IMG/VR virus record: IMGVR_UViG_3300008450_000069 | Coordinates: 1 to 46,090 of that record | DNA length: 46,090 nt | Origin: a virus | Reading direction: 5' to 3' (one strand) | Part shown: piece after piece, positions 8,696 to 15,006 of the stretch | How positions within the stretch are numbered: the first letter of the stretch is position 1 | How the letters are laid out: each line of letters begins with the position of its first letter | Program-made: the position numbers and the translations under genes | The notes under the pieces: generated by a model | Database searches by the model: none | What the model was told of the DNA's origin: nothing | What the model saw: only the letters and a program-made list of their open reading frames with translations

Positions 8696-9403
8696 TTAGT
8701 AAATCTCACTGTTATAACCGCTGTTTTTAGCAGCTTTGCTATCGGCGTCTAACGGGGCGCCACCACCGCTAACTTTACCTAAATCAGGCAAGTTAGGAGC
8801 TTTGTCGGCTGGTGCGATATGCACATTGCCGGTTAAAAATTTATGCGACTTAGCTAAGAACTCGTCAAAGGTGATTTTACCCGCTTCCAGGTCTTTCACA
8901 ATGCGTGGAGGCAGCTCAGACGCAATAACTTCGTCAGTCAAATCAAAACCTGGATTAGCTTCCTTGAAAGCTCGCAGTTTTTCTGCACGTTCCTGCACAA
9001 CGTCTTCCAGAGTTGCTTCTGCACGCACTTTATTAATGCGCTCTTTTGCAGTACCACGAGCAGAGTTTTCCAGTTTAGTTAACTCTTCGCGCCAAGCATC
9101 AGGATTTGAGTGTTTAAGCTCTTCCAAACGAGCCTGTTCGCTCAACGGAGCAGTTTTGATAATCTCCGCTTCTAATTCTGTGCTCATTACCTGCACTTGT
9201 TTCTCAAGCGACTTCTTTTCTTGCGCAACGCGTGTGTACTGCGCTTGTGTATCGCGACGGCGAATCTCTGCGCGAGCAGCGAATGCAGTTGCCTCATCCA
9301 CACCTTCAGGAAAAACAAGCTTGCCGTCTTCTGATTTTGTAGTTTGCTGAATCACAGAATTCACTTTCGCTTCAAAAGTGTCAGCAGTAGCTGGAGTACT
9401 CAT
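8696..9403 (-). CDS. scaffolding protein, 235 aa
   Basis: This is the first gene of the leftward unit. It is highly charged and mostly helical (EKKSLEKQVQVMSTELEAE; ERINKVRAEATLEDVVQERA), with a short globular/C-terminal region rich in Gly, Asp and Lys. Acidic helical proteins directly upstream of the capsid gene are scaffolds that guide procapsid assembly and then leave. The pattern FPEGVDEATAFAARAE near the N-terminus recurs in many phage scaffolds. No protease domain is visible. Its leader region carries the divergent control elements at 9404-9512. Confidence 0.75.
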   Translation of the reverse strand: MSTPATADTFEAKVNSVIQQTTKSEDGKLVFPEGVDEATAFAARAEIRRRDTQAQYTRVAQEKKSLEKQVQVMSTELEAEIIKTAPLSEQARLEELKHSNPDAWREELTKLENSARGTAKERINKVRAEATLEDVVQERAEKLRAFKEANPGFDLTDEVIASELPPRIVKDLEAGKITFDEFLAKSHKFLTGNVHIAPADKAPNLPDLGKVSGGGAPLDADSKAAKNSGYNSEIY

Positions 9404-9420
9404 ATAATAGTTCCTATTGG

Positions 9421-9457
9421 TTGTAAATCTTTTTTATTGTACCGCGACTATTTACAA
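9421..9457. promoter_or_regulatory. 8-bp perfect inverted repeat in the divergent control region
   Basis: TTGTAAAT (9421-9428) and ATTTACAA (9450-9457) are exact reverse complements, 21 bases apart. They flank or touch the -10 of the leftward promoter and the -35 of the rightward one. A repressor or switch protein bound here could control both arms. The ribbon-helix-helix-like gene product starting at 9513 is the nearest candidate; that link is inference. Confidence 0.5.
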
Positions 9458-9464
9458 TTGTACA
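9436..9464 (-). promoter_or_regulatory. candidate leftward (virion arm) promoter
   Basis: On the minus strand TGTACA (9464-9459) and TACAAT (9441-9436) are separated by 17 bases, a moderate sigma-70 match. It would transcribe scaffold and the whole virion/lysis arm. Late control by an activator is possible, as the -35 is poor. Confidence 0.5.
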
Positions 9465-9479
9465 CAACGGCAATATAAT
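9451..9479 (+). promoter_or_regulatory. rightward sigma-70-type promoter
   Basis: TTTACA (9451-9456) and TATAAT (9474-9479) are separated by exactly 17 bases: one mismatch to the consensus -35 and a perfect -10. It drives the 67-aa regulator-like gene and the two terminase genes. Its -35 overlaps the right arm of the inverted repeat at 9421-9457, so it is probably repressible. Confidence 0.75.
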
Positions 9480-9512
9480 TAAATTTAATAAATCTACACG
9501 GAAAAGATACCG

Positions 9513-9716
9513 ATGAGCAAAGTGTACAGCTTTTCAGTAAAGACGGCCGAAGCCGAAGAGCTAATAGATAACTTGAAAGCCGAATGTGACCGTAAAAAAT
9601 TAAATTTCAGCGCAGTGCTTGTAGGCATTATCCAGGAGAATATCGATGCAAAAAACAGAAAATCAGCTGCGCGCAGAAATAGTCAACGAGCTGCAACTGG
9701 ACAAACTAACAGCTAA
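9513..9716 (+). CDS. small ribbon-helix-helix-like DNA-binding protein, 67 aa
   Basis: An N-terminal strand (VYSFSV) is followed by a helix (EAEELIDNLKAECDRKK) and a second helix after a turn (NFSAVLVGIIQENI), the order seen in Arc/MetJ-type ribbon-helix-helix repressors that bind DNA as dimers. The C-terminus is basic (KNRKSAARRNSQR). It is the first rightward gene, just after a divergent promoter with an inverted repeat, which suits autoregulation. Its last 71 bases overlap the small terminase gene in another frame. DNA binding is inferred from secondary-structure pattern only. Confidence 0.6.
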   Translation: MSKVYSFSVKTAEAEELIDNLKAECDRKKLNFSAVLVGIIQENIDAKNRKSAARRNSQRAATGQTNS

Positions 9717-10170
9717 AGAAATTGCTGAACAGTTTGAAGTGCCATACTCTAAAGTTATACGCATCCAGGCTCAGTACAAAGAAGCCGTGCTCAATAACAC
9801 TATAACCGAGTTTTTGCAGTCTGAGCGTTTGGTACTTGACAGAGCAACTGAGCTCCTGGCTTCCGAGCTGCCTAGCATACAGCAAGAAATTGACGCTGCT
9901 AAAGCTAGTATAAGCAAGAAAATGACCATTATGGAGCAGCTAAATGACGACTTAGCTACAACAGCTGCCATAGCTAATACTAAGTTGCGTGTGTTTATAG
10001 CTGGCGCAGAGACCGCTGGCGAACTGTCTACGCTTGTAGACAGTTTATGTACTCTGCGTAACGCGTTCTTTAATAAAAATATCACCCAAGTAAATATCCA
10101 GAACAATACCGGTGGTACCGGAGGATATAATTGGGGTAGCGACATACCTGGAGCCGTAGATGCGAATTAG
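9646..10170 (+). CDS. terS: terminase small subunit, 174 aa
   Basis: This is the DNA-recognition subunit of the packaging motor. An N-terminal helix-turn-helix (TAKEIAEQFEVPYSKVIRIQ, about residues 22-41) is followed by a central coiled-coil oligomerisation region (residues 55-110) and a C-terminal tail that would contact the large subunit. It overlaps the start of terL by 11 bp. It begins inside the upstream 67-aa gene; TCCAGGAGAATATCG gives a good ribosome site at this ATG. It is transcribed with the early arm, opposite in direction to the portal and capsid genes. Confidence 0.8.
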   Translation: MQKTENQLRAEIVNELQLDKLTAKEIAEQFEVPYSKVIRIQAQYKEAVLNNTITEFLQSERLVLDRATELLASELPSIQQEIDAAKASISKKMTIMEQLNDDLATTAAIANTKLRVFIAGAETAGELSTLVDSLCTLRNAFFNKNITQVNIQNNTGGTGGYNWGSDIPGAVDAN

Positions 10171-11755
10171 TGAACCTGTTTTCGACATGCTGTACCCGAA
10201 TTTAAAGGGCATGTACACGCACTTCACAACTCCACCTCCTGCGGGAATCTCTGATGAAGATTTTGAGCGTCAGTACTTGTCATCCAAGCTGTGGCGGTTG
10301 AACAACTGCTACACAGTAATCAACAAGCACGGCGAGAAAGTGCCCTTTGTAATGAACTTAGCTCAGCACATCGTGTACGCGGCGTCACGCGCGCACTCAC
10401 GTCTCATTATACTGAAGTCACGGCAGCAAGGCATCTCTACGTTCTGGCTTATCTGCTTCTTCGACGATGCCGTGTTTGTACCTAACATGAGCATCGGTCT
10501 TATGGCCCAGGGCACCGACGAAGCAGCAACGCTCCTTGAACGTGCGAAGCTGCTATGGGATGAGTTACATCCGCGCATTAAAGAGCGGCAAGACCGCATG
10601 CTGGATAAAGACAACCTAAAGGAGTTTAGCTTCAACAATAACTCTAAAATCTTCATCCGCGTATCTTTCCGCTCGACAACGCTACAGCGCTTACATATTT
10701 CTGAGTTCGGCAAGATAGCTAATAACAACCCTCAGCGCGCTAAGGAAACTAAAACTGGTACCCTTCAAGCGCTAGCACGCGGCATGACTGGCGTCATAGA
10801 GAGTACAGCCGAAGGCCGTAACATGTTTAAGCTAATGTGGGACGACTCAGTACGCATAGAAGCTCTCGGCCGCGGGTTCGCCGCCAAGGACTTCAAGCCT
10901 GTGTTCTTGTCCTGGCTCGACGACCCAGACTGCGTAGAGCCGTTGCACCAGCACGTGGACGAGTCCGCGGCTAAATACTTTGCCGAGCTAGAGAACAAGC
11001 TAAAAAGAACAATATCGCTGGAGCAACGCAACTTCTGGATAGTTCAACGGCGTGAGCTGGGCGACGAGATATTCCAGGAATATCCTGCTACGCCAGAAGA
11101 AGCCTTTACTGCGACCCGCGACGGCACATTCTACAACAAGTTGTATCTGAGTAAAGTGGTACAGCGTGGGCGTGTAACACCTGGCCTGTATGATACCAAC
11201 TTAGCAACCGACGTGTTCTTTGACTTAGGTGTGGATGACTACTTCGTAATAGGTTTTGTGCAGCATCATGCTGGCAGTATTCGTGTTGTTAAAGAGTACC
11301 ACAACCAGGGCAAGAACCTAGCACACTATCTTGACTTCGTGATAGACAGCGGTATACCTATACGCTACTGGGTATTCCCGCACGACATCAGTGCACGTGA
11401 GTTAGGCTACGGTAAAGGTGGTGCTGCTACGACCCGTCGACAAATCGTAGCTAATCATCTGTCGGACCGCGGAGTAAAAGCTGCTATAATGGTAGGTAAT
11501 AAGGACTCTATTGCTGACGGTATAGAGTCGACACGCGAGCTAATAGAGGACTTGTGGATTGACCCGGCTTGCGAGTACATTATCAGCTGCTTGCAAGAGT
11601 ACAGTAAAGAGTACGACGCCAAGCTAGAAGTCTGGCGGGACACCCCGGTGCATGATGTGTACAGCCACGGTGCTGATATGCTTAGACTTTTGTCGCAACA
11701 GCGGAAAAAGTTATATCCGGCCGCTCGTGCCCAGTATAAAGGAGCTGCGGTATAG
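10160..11755 (+). CDS. terL: terminase large subunit, 531 aa
   Basis: This is the ATPase/nuclease that translocates and cuts DNA at the portal. The N-terminal ATPase has a variant Walker A, LKSRQQGIST (about residues 85-94), as in many terminases that lack the usual GKT; a Walker B LHISEFGKI (about 178-186); and a coupling motif ESTAEG (about 213-218). The C-terminal RNase H-like nuclease shows FFDLGVDDYF (about 353-362), a central HDIS segment, and DVYSHGADMLRLL near the end. Length is normal. A GC-rich hairpin begins at the last codons. Confidence 0.93.
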   Translation: MRISEPVFDMLYPNLKGMYTHFTTPPPAGISDEDFERQYLSSKLWRLNNCYTVINKHGEKVPFVMNLAQHIVYAASRAHSRLIILKSRQQGISTFWLICFFDDAVFVPNMSIGLMAQGTDEAATLLERAKLLWDELHPRIKERQDRMLDKDNLKEFSFNNNSKIFIRVSFRSTTLQRLHISEFGKIANNNPQRAKETKTGTLQALARGMTGVIESTAEGRNMFKLMWDDSVRIEALGRGFAAKDFKPVFLSWLDDPDCVEPLHQHVDESAAKYFAELENKLKRTISLEQRNFWIVQRRELGDEIFQEYPATPEEAFTATRDGTFYNKLYLSKVVQRGRVTPGLYDTNLATDVFFDLGVDDYFVIGFVQHHAGSIRVVKEYHNQGKNLAHYLDFVIDSGIPIRYWVFPHDISARELGYGKGGAATTRRQIVANHLSDRGVKAAIMVGNKDSIADGIESTRELIEDLWIDPACEYIISCLQEYSKEYDAKLEVWRDTPVHDVYSHGADMLRLLSQQRKKLYPAARAQYKGAAV

Positions 11756-11762
11756 CCGCAGC
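11744..11762 (+). terminator. GC-rich hairpin at the terL stop
   Basis: GCTGCGG (11744-11750) pairs perfectly with CCGCAGC (11756-11762) around a 5-nt loop that contains the terL stop codon. It is followed by GTTCTT rather than a long T run, so it is a moderate terminator candidate for the regulator-terminase transcript. Confidence 0.5.
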
Positions 11763-11816
11763 GTTCTTAATAAATTTATTAAGCATGCGAGTAAGTTTAT
11801 TAAATTTATTAAGAAC
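11763..11816. repeat. perfect 16-bp inverted repeat, AT-rich
   Basis: GTTCTTAATAAATTTA (11763-11778) is the exact reverse complement of 11801-11816, with a 22-bp spacer that contains GCATGC. It directly follows the terL hairpin and precedes the repeat array. Possible roles are a bidirectional terminator, a protein-binding site at the origin or packaging region, or a boundary element. Confidence 0.7.
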
Positions 11817-11899
11817 ACTACCACGCATATTCTAAACAGCGTTTCCCGTTTGCAACAGGCTGGGCCGACTGACCCCCGGGGCCCTAAAATGCACGCCTG

Positions 11900-12297
11900 G
11901 ACATCTAAACACCCGGACATCTGCACATTCAGACATCTAAACGCCTGGAAATCTGCACATTCAGACATCTAAACGCCTGGACATCTAAGCACCTGGACAT
12001 CTAAACACCCGGAAATCTAAATGCTTAGACGTCTAAACGCCCGGACACCTGGATGTGCAGGCACCTATACGCCTGGAAGCTAAGGCATCTGCCGCTTATA
12101 CCTCTATAGCTATGGACGTCTAGAAGCTAATACGCCCGGACATCTATACGCTTAGAAGCTAATACGCCTGGAGCTGCGGACATCTGTATGCCTGGATGTA
12201 AAGACGCGTGGAAGCTAATACGCCTGGAGCTGCGGACATCTGTATGCCTGGATGTAAAGACGCGTGGAAGCTAATACGCCTGGAGCTGCGGACATCT
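11900..12297. repeat. iteron-like array with 16-bp period (about 20 units)
   Basis: Degenerate copies of GACATCTAAACGCCTG start at 11900, 11916, 11932 and so on to 12076: twelve units in perfect 16-bp register. After an irregular stretch (12092-12122) more units begin at 12123 and 12139 and then pass into the 56-bp tandem repeat. There are no unique spacers, so it is not CRISPR. No gene is seen here. Iterons beside AT-rich DNA are typical of replication origins bound by an initiator; next to terL, a packaging (pac-like) site is the main alternative. Confidence 0.85.
12155..12297. repeat. 56-bp tandem repeat, 2.55 copies
   Basis: Identical copies occupy 12155-12210 and 12211-12266, and a partial third copy (31 bases) 12267-12297. 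Each 56-bp unit equals 16 + 8 + 16 + 16, i.e. three of the 16-bp iterons plus an 8-base insert (GAGCTGCG). It is therefore a recent, higher-order amplification of the iteron array, and its perfect identity implies recent unequal recombination or slippage. Confidence 0.9.
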
Positions 12298-12326
12298 TCA
12301 CCAAACGAGCCATATTGAGTTATAAT
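12297..12326 (+). promoter_or_regulatory. candidate promoter at the right edge of the array
   Basis: TTCACC (12297-12302) and a perfect TATAAT (12321-12326) are 18 bases apart. GCCAT and ATGGC form a short inverted repeat around the -10. No ORF starts within 300 bases, so a transcript from here would be a leader or origin RNA, or would read on to 12658. Confidence 0.4.
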
Positions 12327-12576
12327 GGCAAACTAATACTAATAGCAAGGCCTACCTATAGAGTTGACCTAAACGCGATATAGGAGCCTTAAAATCAATT
12401 GGTGTTTTTATTTCTATATATAATTATTTATTTTAATTCAAATAACTAAAAAATACACTATAATGTTATAGTATAACATACCGTATATAAATATGCGTGA
12501 ACTTAAATAAATAATTGGCCATATAAATGGAGACACCATTATAGTTTAAACGAATAGGCTATATAGTTTAAATAAA
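12327..12576. other. gene-free AT-rich stretch beside the array (candidate unwinding element)
   Basis: No credible ORF is seen. The sequence is strikingly A+T rich around 12400-12520, with runs such as TATATATAATTATTTATT. It includes a 7-bp palindrome (12463-12479), a small hairpin (AATGG/CCATT near 12526-12543) and a direct repeat ATAGTTTAAA. The combination of iterons, then AT-rich DNA, then early promoters resembles a replication origin. Origin function is inference. Confidence 0.55.
12463..12479. repeat. palindrome ATGTTAT-AGT-ATAACAT
   Basis: Perfect 7-bp arms with a 3-bp centre, within the AT-rich stretch. The size and dyad symmetry suit a dimeric protein-binding site near the putative origin or upstream of the first early promoter. 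Confidence 0.6.
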
Positions 12577-12605
12577 TTGTACAGCCTTTCAAATTGGCTT
12601 ATAAT
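12577..12605 (+). promoter_or_regulatory. early promoter 1 of a homologous promoter family
   Basis: TTGTAC (12577-12582), 17-bp spacer, perfect TATAAT (12600-12605). An upstream CGAATAG...TATAG box (from 12551) aligns with the same box at the promoters near 12861, 13147 and 13465, so these are diverged copies of one cassette. The spacer holds only a short AGCC/GGCT symmetry. It drives the 68-aa gene at 12658. Confidence 0.7.
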
Positions 12606-12657
12606 AAATATATCAAGGCCACTTACACTAAGTGTCCAACAACAGCGAGCCAAAATA

Positions 12658-12864
12658 ATGTTAAGATTCTTAGTATGTTCAACTGACGAACAAACATTCG
12701 ACAACCATATTGTCGGCCAATTTCCAGCGGTCGGTATTGCCGAACGATTCGTCATGCCCGAATATGTTTTCATCTTCGACAAAACTATGGCACCAATTAT
12801 GGACGACGAAATGTTAGTTGAAGAGTTGGCCGAATTAGGCATAACATTACTATCAATTGTGTGA
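12658..12864 (+). CDS. small early protein, 68 aa, unknown
   Basis: The start at 12658 (MLRFLVCSTD) was chosen because it follows an AGCGAG ribosome-site-like sequence shared with the next gene's leader and lies downstream of promoter 1. The longer frame would start inside the promoter. The protein is acidic, with a strand-rich first half and a helical end (MLVEELAELGI). It resembles no family I know. It is the first gene after the putative origin, a place where short-tailed phages often put host-takeover or anti-defence genes. Confidence 0.6.
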   Translation: MLRFLVCSTDEQTFDNHIVGQFPAVGIAERFVMPEYVFIFDKTMAPIMDDEMLVEELAELGITLLSIV

Positions 12865-12880
12865 ATAGTTGTTATAGGTA

Positions 12881-12917
12881 CAAACTATTGTCTAATTGCA
12901 GTAGTTTGCCCTATAAT
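12881..12917 (+). promoter_or_regulatory. early promoter 2 with inverted-repeat operator
   Basis: TTGTCT (12888-12893) and TATAAT (12912-12917) are 18 bases apart. CAAACTA (12881-12887) and TAGTTTG (12902-12908) form a perfect 7-bp inverted repeat flanking the -35 and spacer. The position is the same as in promoters 3 and 4, but the operator sequence differs. It drives the 66-aa gene at 12941. Confidence 0.65.
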
Positions 12918-12940
12918 ATCTACCAACAGCGAGGAACAGT

Positions 12941-13141
12941 ATGTTAGAAGCTAGCACTTTATCCGGTATGGACTTAGTTGTCTACCGCTACGTAGTACCC
13001 GGCAGTGGAACTGAAACTTGTCCGGAAGGCGAGTTCATTCAAGACGTTGTATACGACAATCAAATCACTGAAGCGGACCTTCGCGAGTGGATTGCGTACC
13101 GTCACGGCCACAAACCGGGCAAAATTGAAATAGCTCGCTAG
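12941..13141 (+). CDS. small early protein, 66 aa, unknown
   Basis: A monocistronic-looking gene with its own promoter, GAGGAACAGT ribosome site and ATG. It is acidic, with strands around LVVYRYVVPG and a C-terminal helix (ITEADLREWIAYRHGHKPG). No known family. Each of the first four early genes has a separate, related promoter, suggesting independent strong early expression. Confidence 0.65.
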   Translation: MLEASTLSGMDLVVYRYVVPGSGTETCPEGEFIQDVVYDNQITEADLREWIAYRHGHKPGKIEIAR

Positions 13142-13146
13142 CTATG

Positions 13147-13203
13147 CGAATAGTCGGTATAGACACAACGAATTGTACATTTGAATTCGTTGCACTATAA
13201 TGA
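13147..13203 (+). promoter_or_regulatory. early promoter 3, first copy of an exact 57-bp repeat
   Basis: This segment is identical to 13465-13521. It has TTGTAC (13173-13178), a 17-bp spacer and TATAAT (13196-13201). Inside it CAACGAATT (13166-13174) and AATTCGTTG (13184-13192) are a perfect 9-bp inverted repeat with a 9-bp centre, covering the -35 and spacer: a clear operator layout. It drives the 79-aa gene at 13224. Confidence 0.82.
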
Positions 13204-13223
13204 CTACACACGAGGACTACGTT

Positions 13224-13463
13224 ATGAACGAACTACAGCCATTAGTTGACGCTCTAGACTTGTTTTATCAACAAGACCGCTTGGCTGCAGCTTTAGAAGC
13301 ATTGCATGCAATAGGCAAGCTGTGGCATTTAGATGATGACCCGTACGAATGTGGCTTTAGCGATGAAGAAGCTGCTATACTCACTGAGTTTCAAGAACGT
13401 GTATGGGCGTTTGCTAAAGCCGAAGACGTCAGCCCATTTAGCTTCTACCCTAACATAGATTGA
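13224..13463 (+). CDS. small acidic early protein, 79 aa, unknown
   Basis: The start at 13224 (MNELQPLVDA) follows ACGAGGACTACGTT. The ATG at 13200 lies within the -10 box and cannot be on the transcript. The protein is all-helical and acidic (LVDALDLFYQQDRLAAALEA, then FSDEEAAILTEFQERVWAFA), suggestive of a small protein-binding inhibitor or DNA mimic. That is only a composition-based guess. No family is recognised. Confidence 0.65.
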   Translation: MNELQPLVDALDLFYQQDRLAAALEALHAIGKLWHLDDDPYECGFSDEEAAILTEFQERVWAFAKAEDVSPFSFYPNID

Positions 13464-13464
13464 A

Positions 13465-13521
13465 CGAATAGTCGGTATAGACACAACGAATTGTACATTT
13501 GAATTCGTTGCACTATAATGA
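13465..13521 (+). promoter_or_regulatory. early promoter 4, second copy of the exact 57-bp repeat
   Basis: Identical over 57 bases to 13147-13203. TTGTAC is at 13491-13496 and TATAAT at 13514-13519; operator arms are at 13484-13492 and 13502-13510. It drives the 169-aa gene at 13552. Two identical promoters 318 bp apart imply coordinated control and could recombine to delete the 79-aa gene. Confidence 0.82.
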
Positions 13522-13551
13522 TTATACCAAACGTGCTGAGGAGCATACAAT

Positions 13552-14061
13552 ATGAAGACCATCAAAAAAGACTACGCTGCAGTGATGTCACTGTTCACAC
13601 AAGCCATCACCGTACTAGAAGAAAACAAAGTCAAAAAGTCCGTGTTAGAGGCGGTACGTAGCCTACACAACGATGCGGTTGACTTAACTGCGAATAAGAA
13701 CTCCAATGGCAGTGGCTCAAAGACTACTGCACACTACGAGGACGGTAAATTAGTTGCCGTATTCTGCTACTACCACAAGCGTTGGGAATTAGTTGACCAT
13801 ATCGAATATGGCAATAAATCGGGCACTAAAACCGGCCTAAATACCATGTGTAAAGAAGGCGTGTCCGCTTGGACGAAAGCCAATAGAGCACACAACAAGT
13901 TGAAAGACGAATTGTTGCAGAAACTCTTCAAAGGCGAGCTGACAAGCGAAGAAGTTCAAGAGCAACTTGGTGCTGACCCAACAATCGAGCCGCACAGCGA
14001 TGAAGAGCACTCTTTTGCGACTTTGGACGACTTACATGCATTCTTCAATACTGAAGAGTAA
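13552..14061 (+). CDS. early protein, 169 aa, paralogue of the 164-aa protein at 16739
   Basis: GAGGAG precedes the ATG. The middle and C-terminal parts share a clear block with the protein at 16739-17233: TGLNTMCKEGVSAWTKA against TGLNTMCKAGVSVWTQA, followed in both by a helical stretch and a (T/S)(E/D)E-rich turn. The N-terminal helix (VLEENKVKKSVLEAVRS) and an acidic C-terminus flank a beta-rich core with aromatic residues. No biochemical function is known to me. Each copy has its own strong operator-bearing promoter, so both are probably abundant early products. Confidence 0.72.
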   Translation: MKTIKKDYAAVMSLFTQAITVLEENKVKKSVLEAVRSLHNDAVDLTANKNSNGSGSKTTAHYEDGKLVAVFCYYHKRWELVDHIEYGNKSGTKTGLNTMCKEGVSAWTKANRAHNKLKDELLQKLFKGELTSEEVQEQLGADPTIEPHSDEEHSFATLDDLHAFFNTEE

Positions 14062-14215
14062 TGTAGACCGTGCACACGAGCAGTTTCGTGTGCACCCTTC
14101 GCTACACAATTTGAAAGTGCTGCGGGCACATATAGCTAAGTGCCCGATACAACTAAAACCGTACCCAATTTGCCAAGAGGTTAGGCCATGCCCAATATGC
14201 TCGCAGTCGAATTAG
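14036..14215 (+). CDS. doubtful small ORF, up to 59 aa
   Basis: The frame is open from within the end of the 169-aa gene to 14215 and is the only coding explanation for 14062-14187. It ends with Cys-containing text (YPICQEVRPCPICSQSN) that could be a zinc knuckle. No good ribosome site precedes the ATG at 14036; a GTG at 14090 is another possible start. It may be a degraded gene or plain intergenic sequence. Confidence 0.3.
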   Translation: MHSSILKSNVDRAHEQFRVHPSLHNLKVLRAHIAKCPIQLKPYPICQEVRPCPICSQSN

Positions 14216-14382
14216 CTAAAATCGAGCAGTGGTATGCCTCGGTTGTCACGGACGTCGCAGTATACCGCGACAATCCACCGCTTGCAGCTTTAGCTATTAT
14301 ACAGCGTGCACGTGACACACGTGAGGCATTAATAACCGAGGCTTGGGTATCACACATCACGGGAGAACACTCATGCAAGTAA
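14188..14382 (+). CDS. small protein, 64 aa, unknown
   Basis: AGAGGT lies before the ATG. The protein is helical (MLAVELAKIEQWYASVVTDV, then ALAIIQRARDTREALITEAW), with a Trp/Tyr pair that suggests a small soluble helical hairpin. It overlaps the next gene by 10 bp, opening a run of tightly packed small genes to 15342. Confidence 0.6.
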   Translation: MPNMLAVELAKIEQWYASVVTDVAVYRDNPPLAALAIIQRARDTREALITEAWVSHITGEHSCK

Positions 14383-14618
14383 TAGGCAAACCAGCAATGG
14401 CGTTTAAAGTGGTCAATTGGCACGGTATTGAACTGCACATACCAAGCGACCATGTAGCAGTAGCTGCGGACAGTGACGGTTGGGTCTACAGCTATCCAAC
14501 GGTGCCTAAGCCGGCAGGATTTATGGACGCCTGGATGAGCGGCGGGTATTTTGACTTGTGCCAGGTAGACCTGGAAGGCATGCCATGGCGAGAAACAGTT
14601 GTGGAGTACCCGCTATGA
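14373..14618 (+). CDS. small protein, 81 aa, unknown
   Basis: The start at 14373 (MQVIGKPAMA) has GGGAG 8 bases upstream; an in-frame upstream codon at 14343 lacks one. Beta-rich and aromatic (WHGIELHIPSDH; GWVYSYPTVPKPAGF). No known family. The stop overlaps the next ATG (ATGA). Confidence 0.58.
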   Translation: MQVIGKPAMAFKVVNWHGIELHIPSDHVAVAADSDGWVYSYPTVPKPAGFMDAWMSGGYFDLCQVDLEGMPWRETVVEYPL

Positions 14619-14821
14619 AGAAGCGCGTGATACTTGAGAACGGGCGCTACTGGCCACAGTATAAGTTTGTAGGCTTAAAGTGGCGTTACTACACTGAACA
14701 GGGTGACCCGTATCGGCAGCCGGAGCCAGTTAGCTTTGACGACATGCATGCCGCAATAAACTACTGTTCGGCATGCGGCATTAACAACGAACCTAAGCAG
14801 GTGGTATGGAATGGGCAATAA
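14615..14821 (+). CDS. small protein, 68 aa, unknown
   Basis: ATGA-coupled to the gene before (start 14615) with GTGGAG upstream. Basic, aromatic N-terminal half (GRYWPQYKFVGLKWRYY) and a Cys pair in CSACG. The text resembles small phage proteins that carry one beta sheet, but nothing specific is recognised. Confidence 0.58.
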   Translation: MKKRVILENGRYWPQYKFVGLKWRYYTEQGDPYRQPEPVSFDDMHAAINYCSACGINNEPKQVVWNGQ

Positions 14822-15005
14822 GCTAGGTGTGTACGCGAGTGGTCCGGGCGGCATAGGCTGTGTAGATGTTGGTTTTATTGCTATCGATAAGCATTGGACA
14901 CTTATTCCTACAGGCGAGCTTGAAGCGCTACGCCAAGAGCTTGAAGACACTAAGCTAAGGCTAGCCGCCATTAGCTTACAGCACGCACAATACTTGGAGA
15001 GCTAG
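14811..15005 (+). CDS. small protein, 64 aa, with C-terminal coiled coil
   Basis: Starts 11 bases inside the previous gene. Gly-rich N-terminal part (GVYASGPGGIGCVDVG) and a C-terminal helix with heptads (ELEALRQELEDTKLRLAAIS). Unknown function; probably oligomeric. Confidence 0.55.
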   Translation: MGNKLGVYASGPGGIGCVDVGFIAIDKHWTLIPTGELEALRQELEDTKLRLAAISLQHAQYLES

Positions 15006-15006
15006 C

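Noticed and set aside
8736-9350. 204-codon plus-strand ORF
   Set aside because: It lies wholly antisense to the scaffold gene, lacks a ribosome site and gives a low-complexity Ser/Arg/Ala translation; it is a shadow.
11652-11972. ORFs running through the repeat array
   Set aside because: They translate tandem repeat DNA, have no start signals, and break outside the repeats; no protein is supported.
11900-12297. CRISPR-like appearance of the regular array
   Set aside because: Units are 16 bp, contiguous, without unique spacers, and no cas genes are present; it is a tandem iteron array.
11756-12657. tRNA or structured RNA gene in the long gene-free region
   Set aside because: No cloverleaf with a GTTCRA-type T arm or CCA end was found; the structure is explained by repeats and AT-rich DNA.
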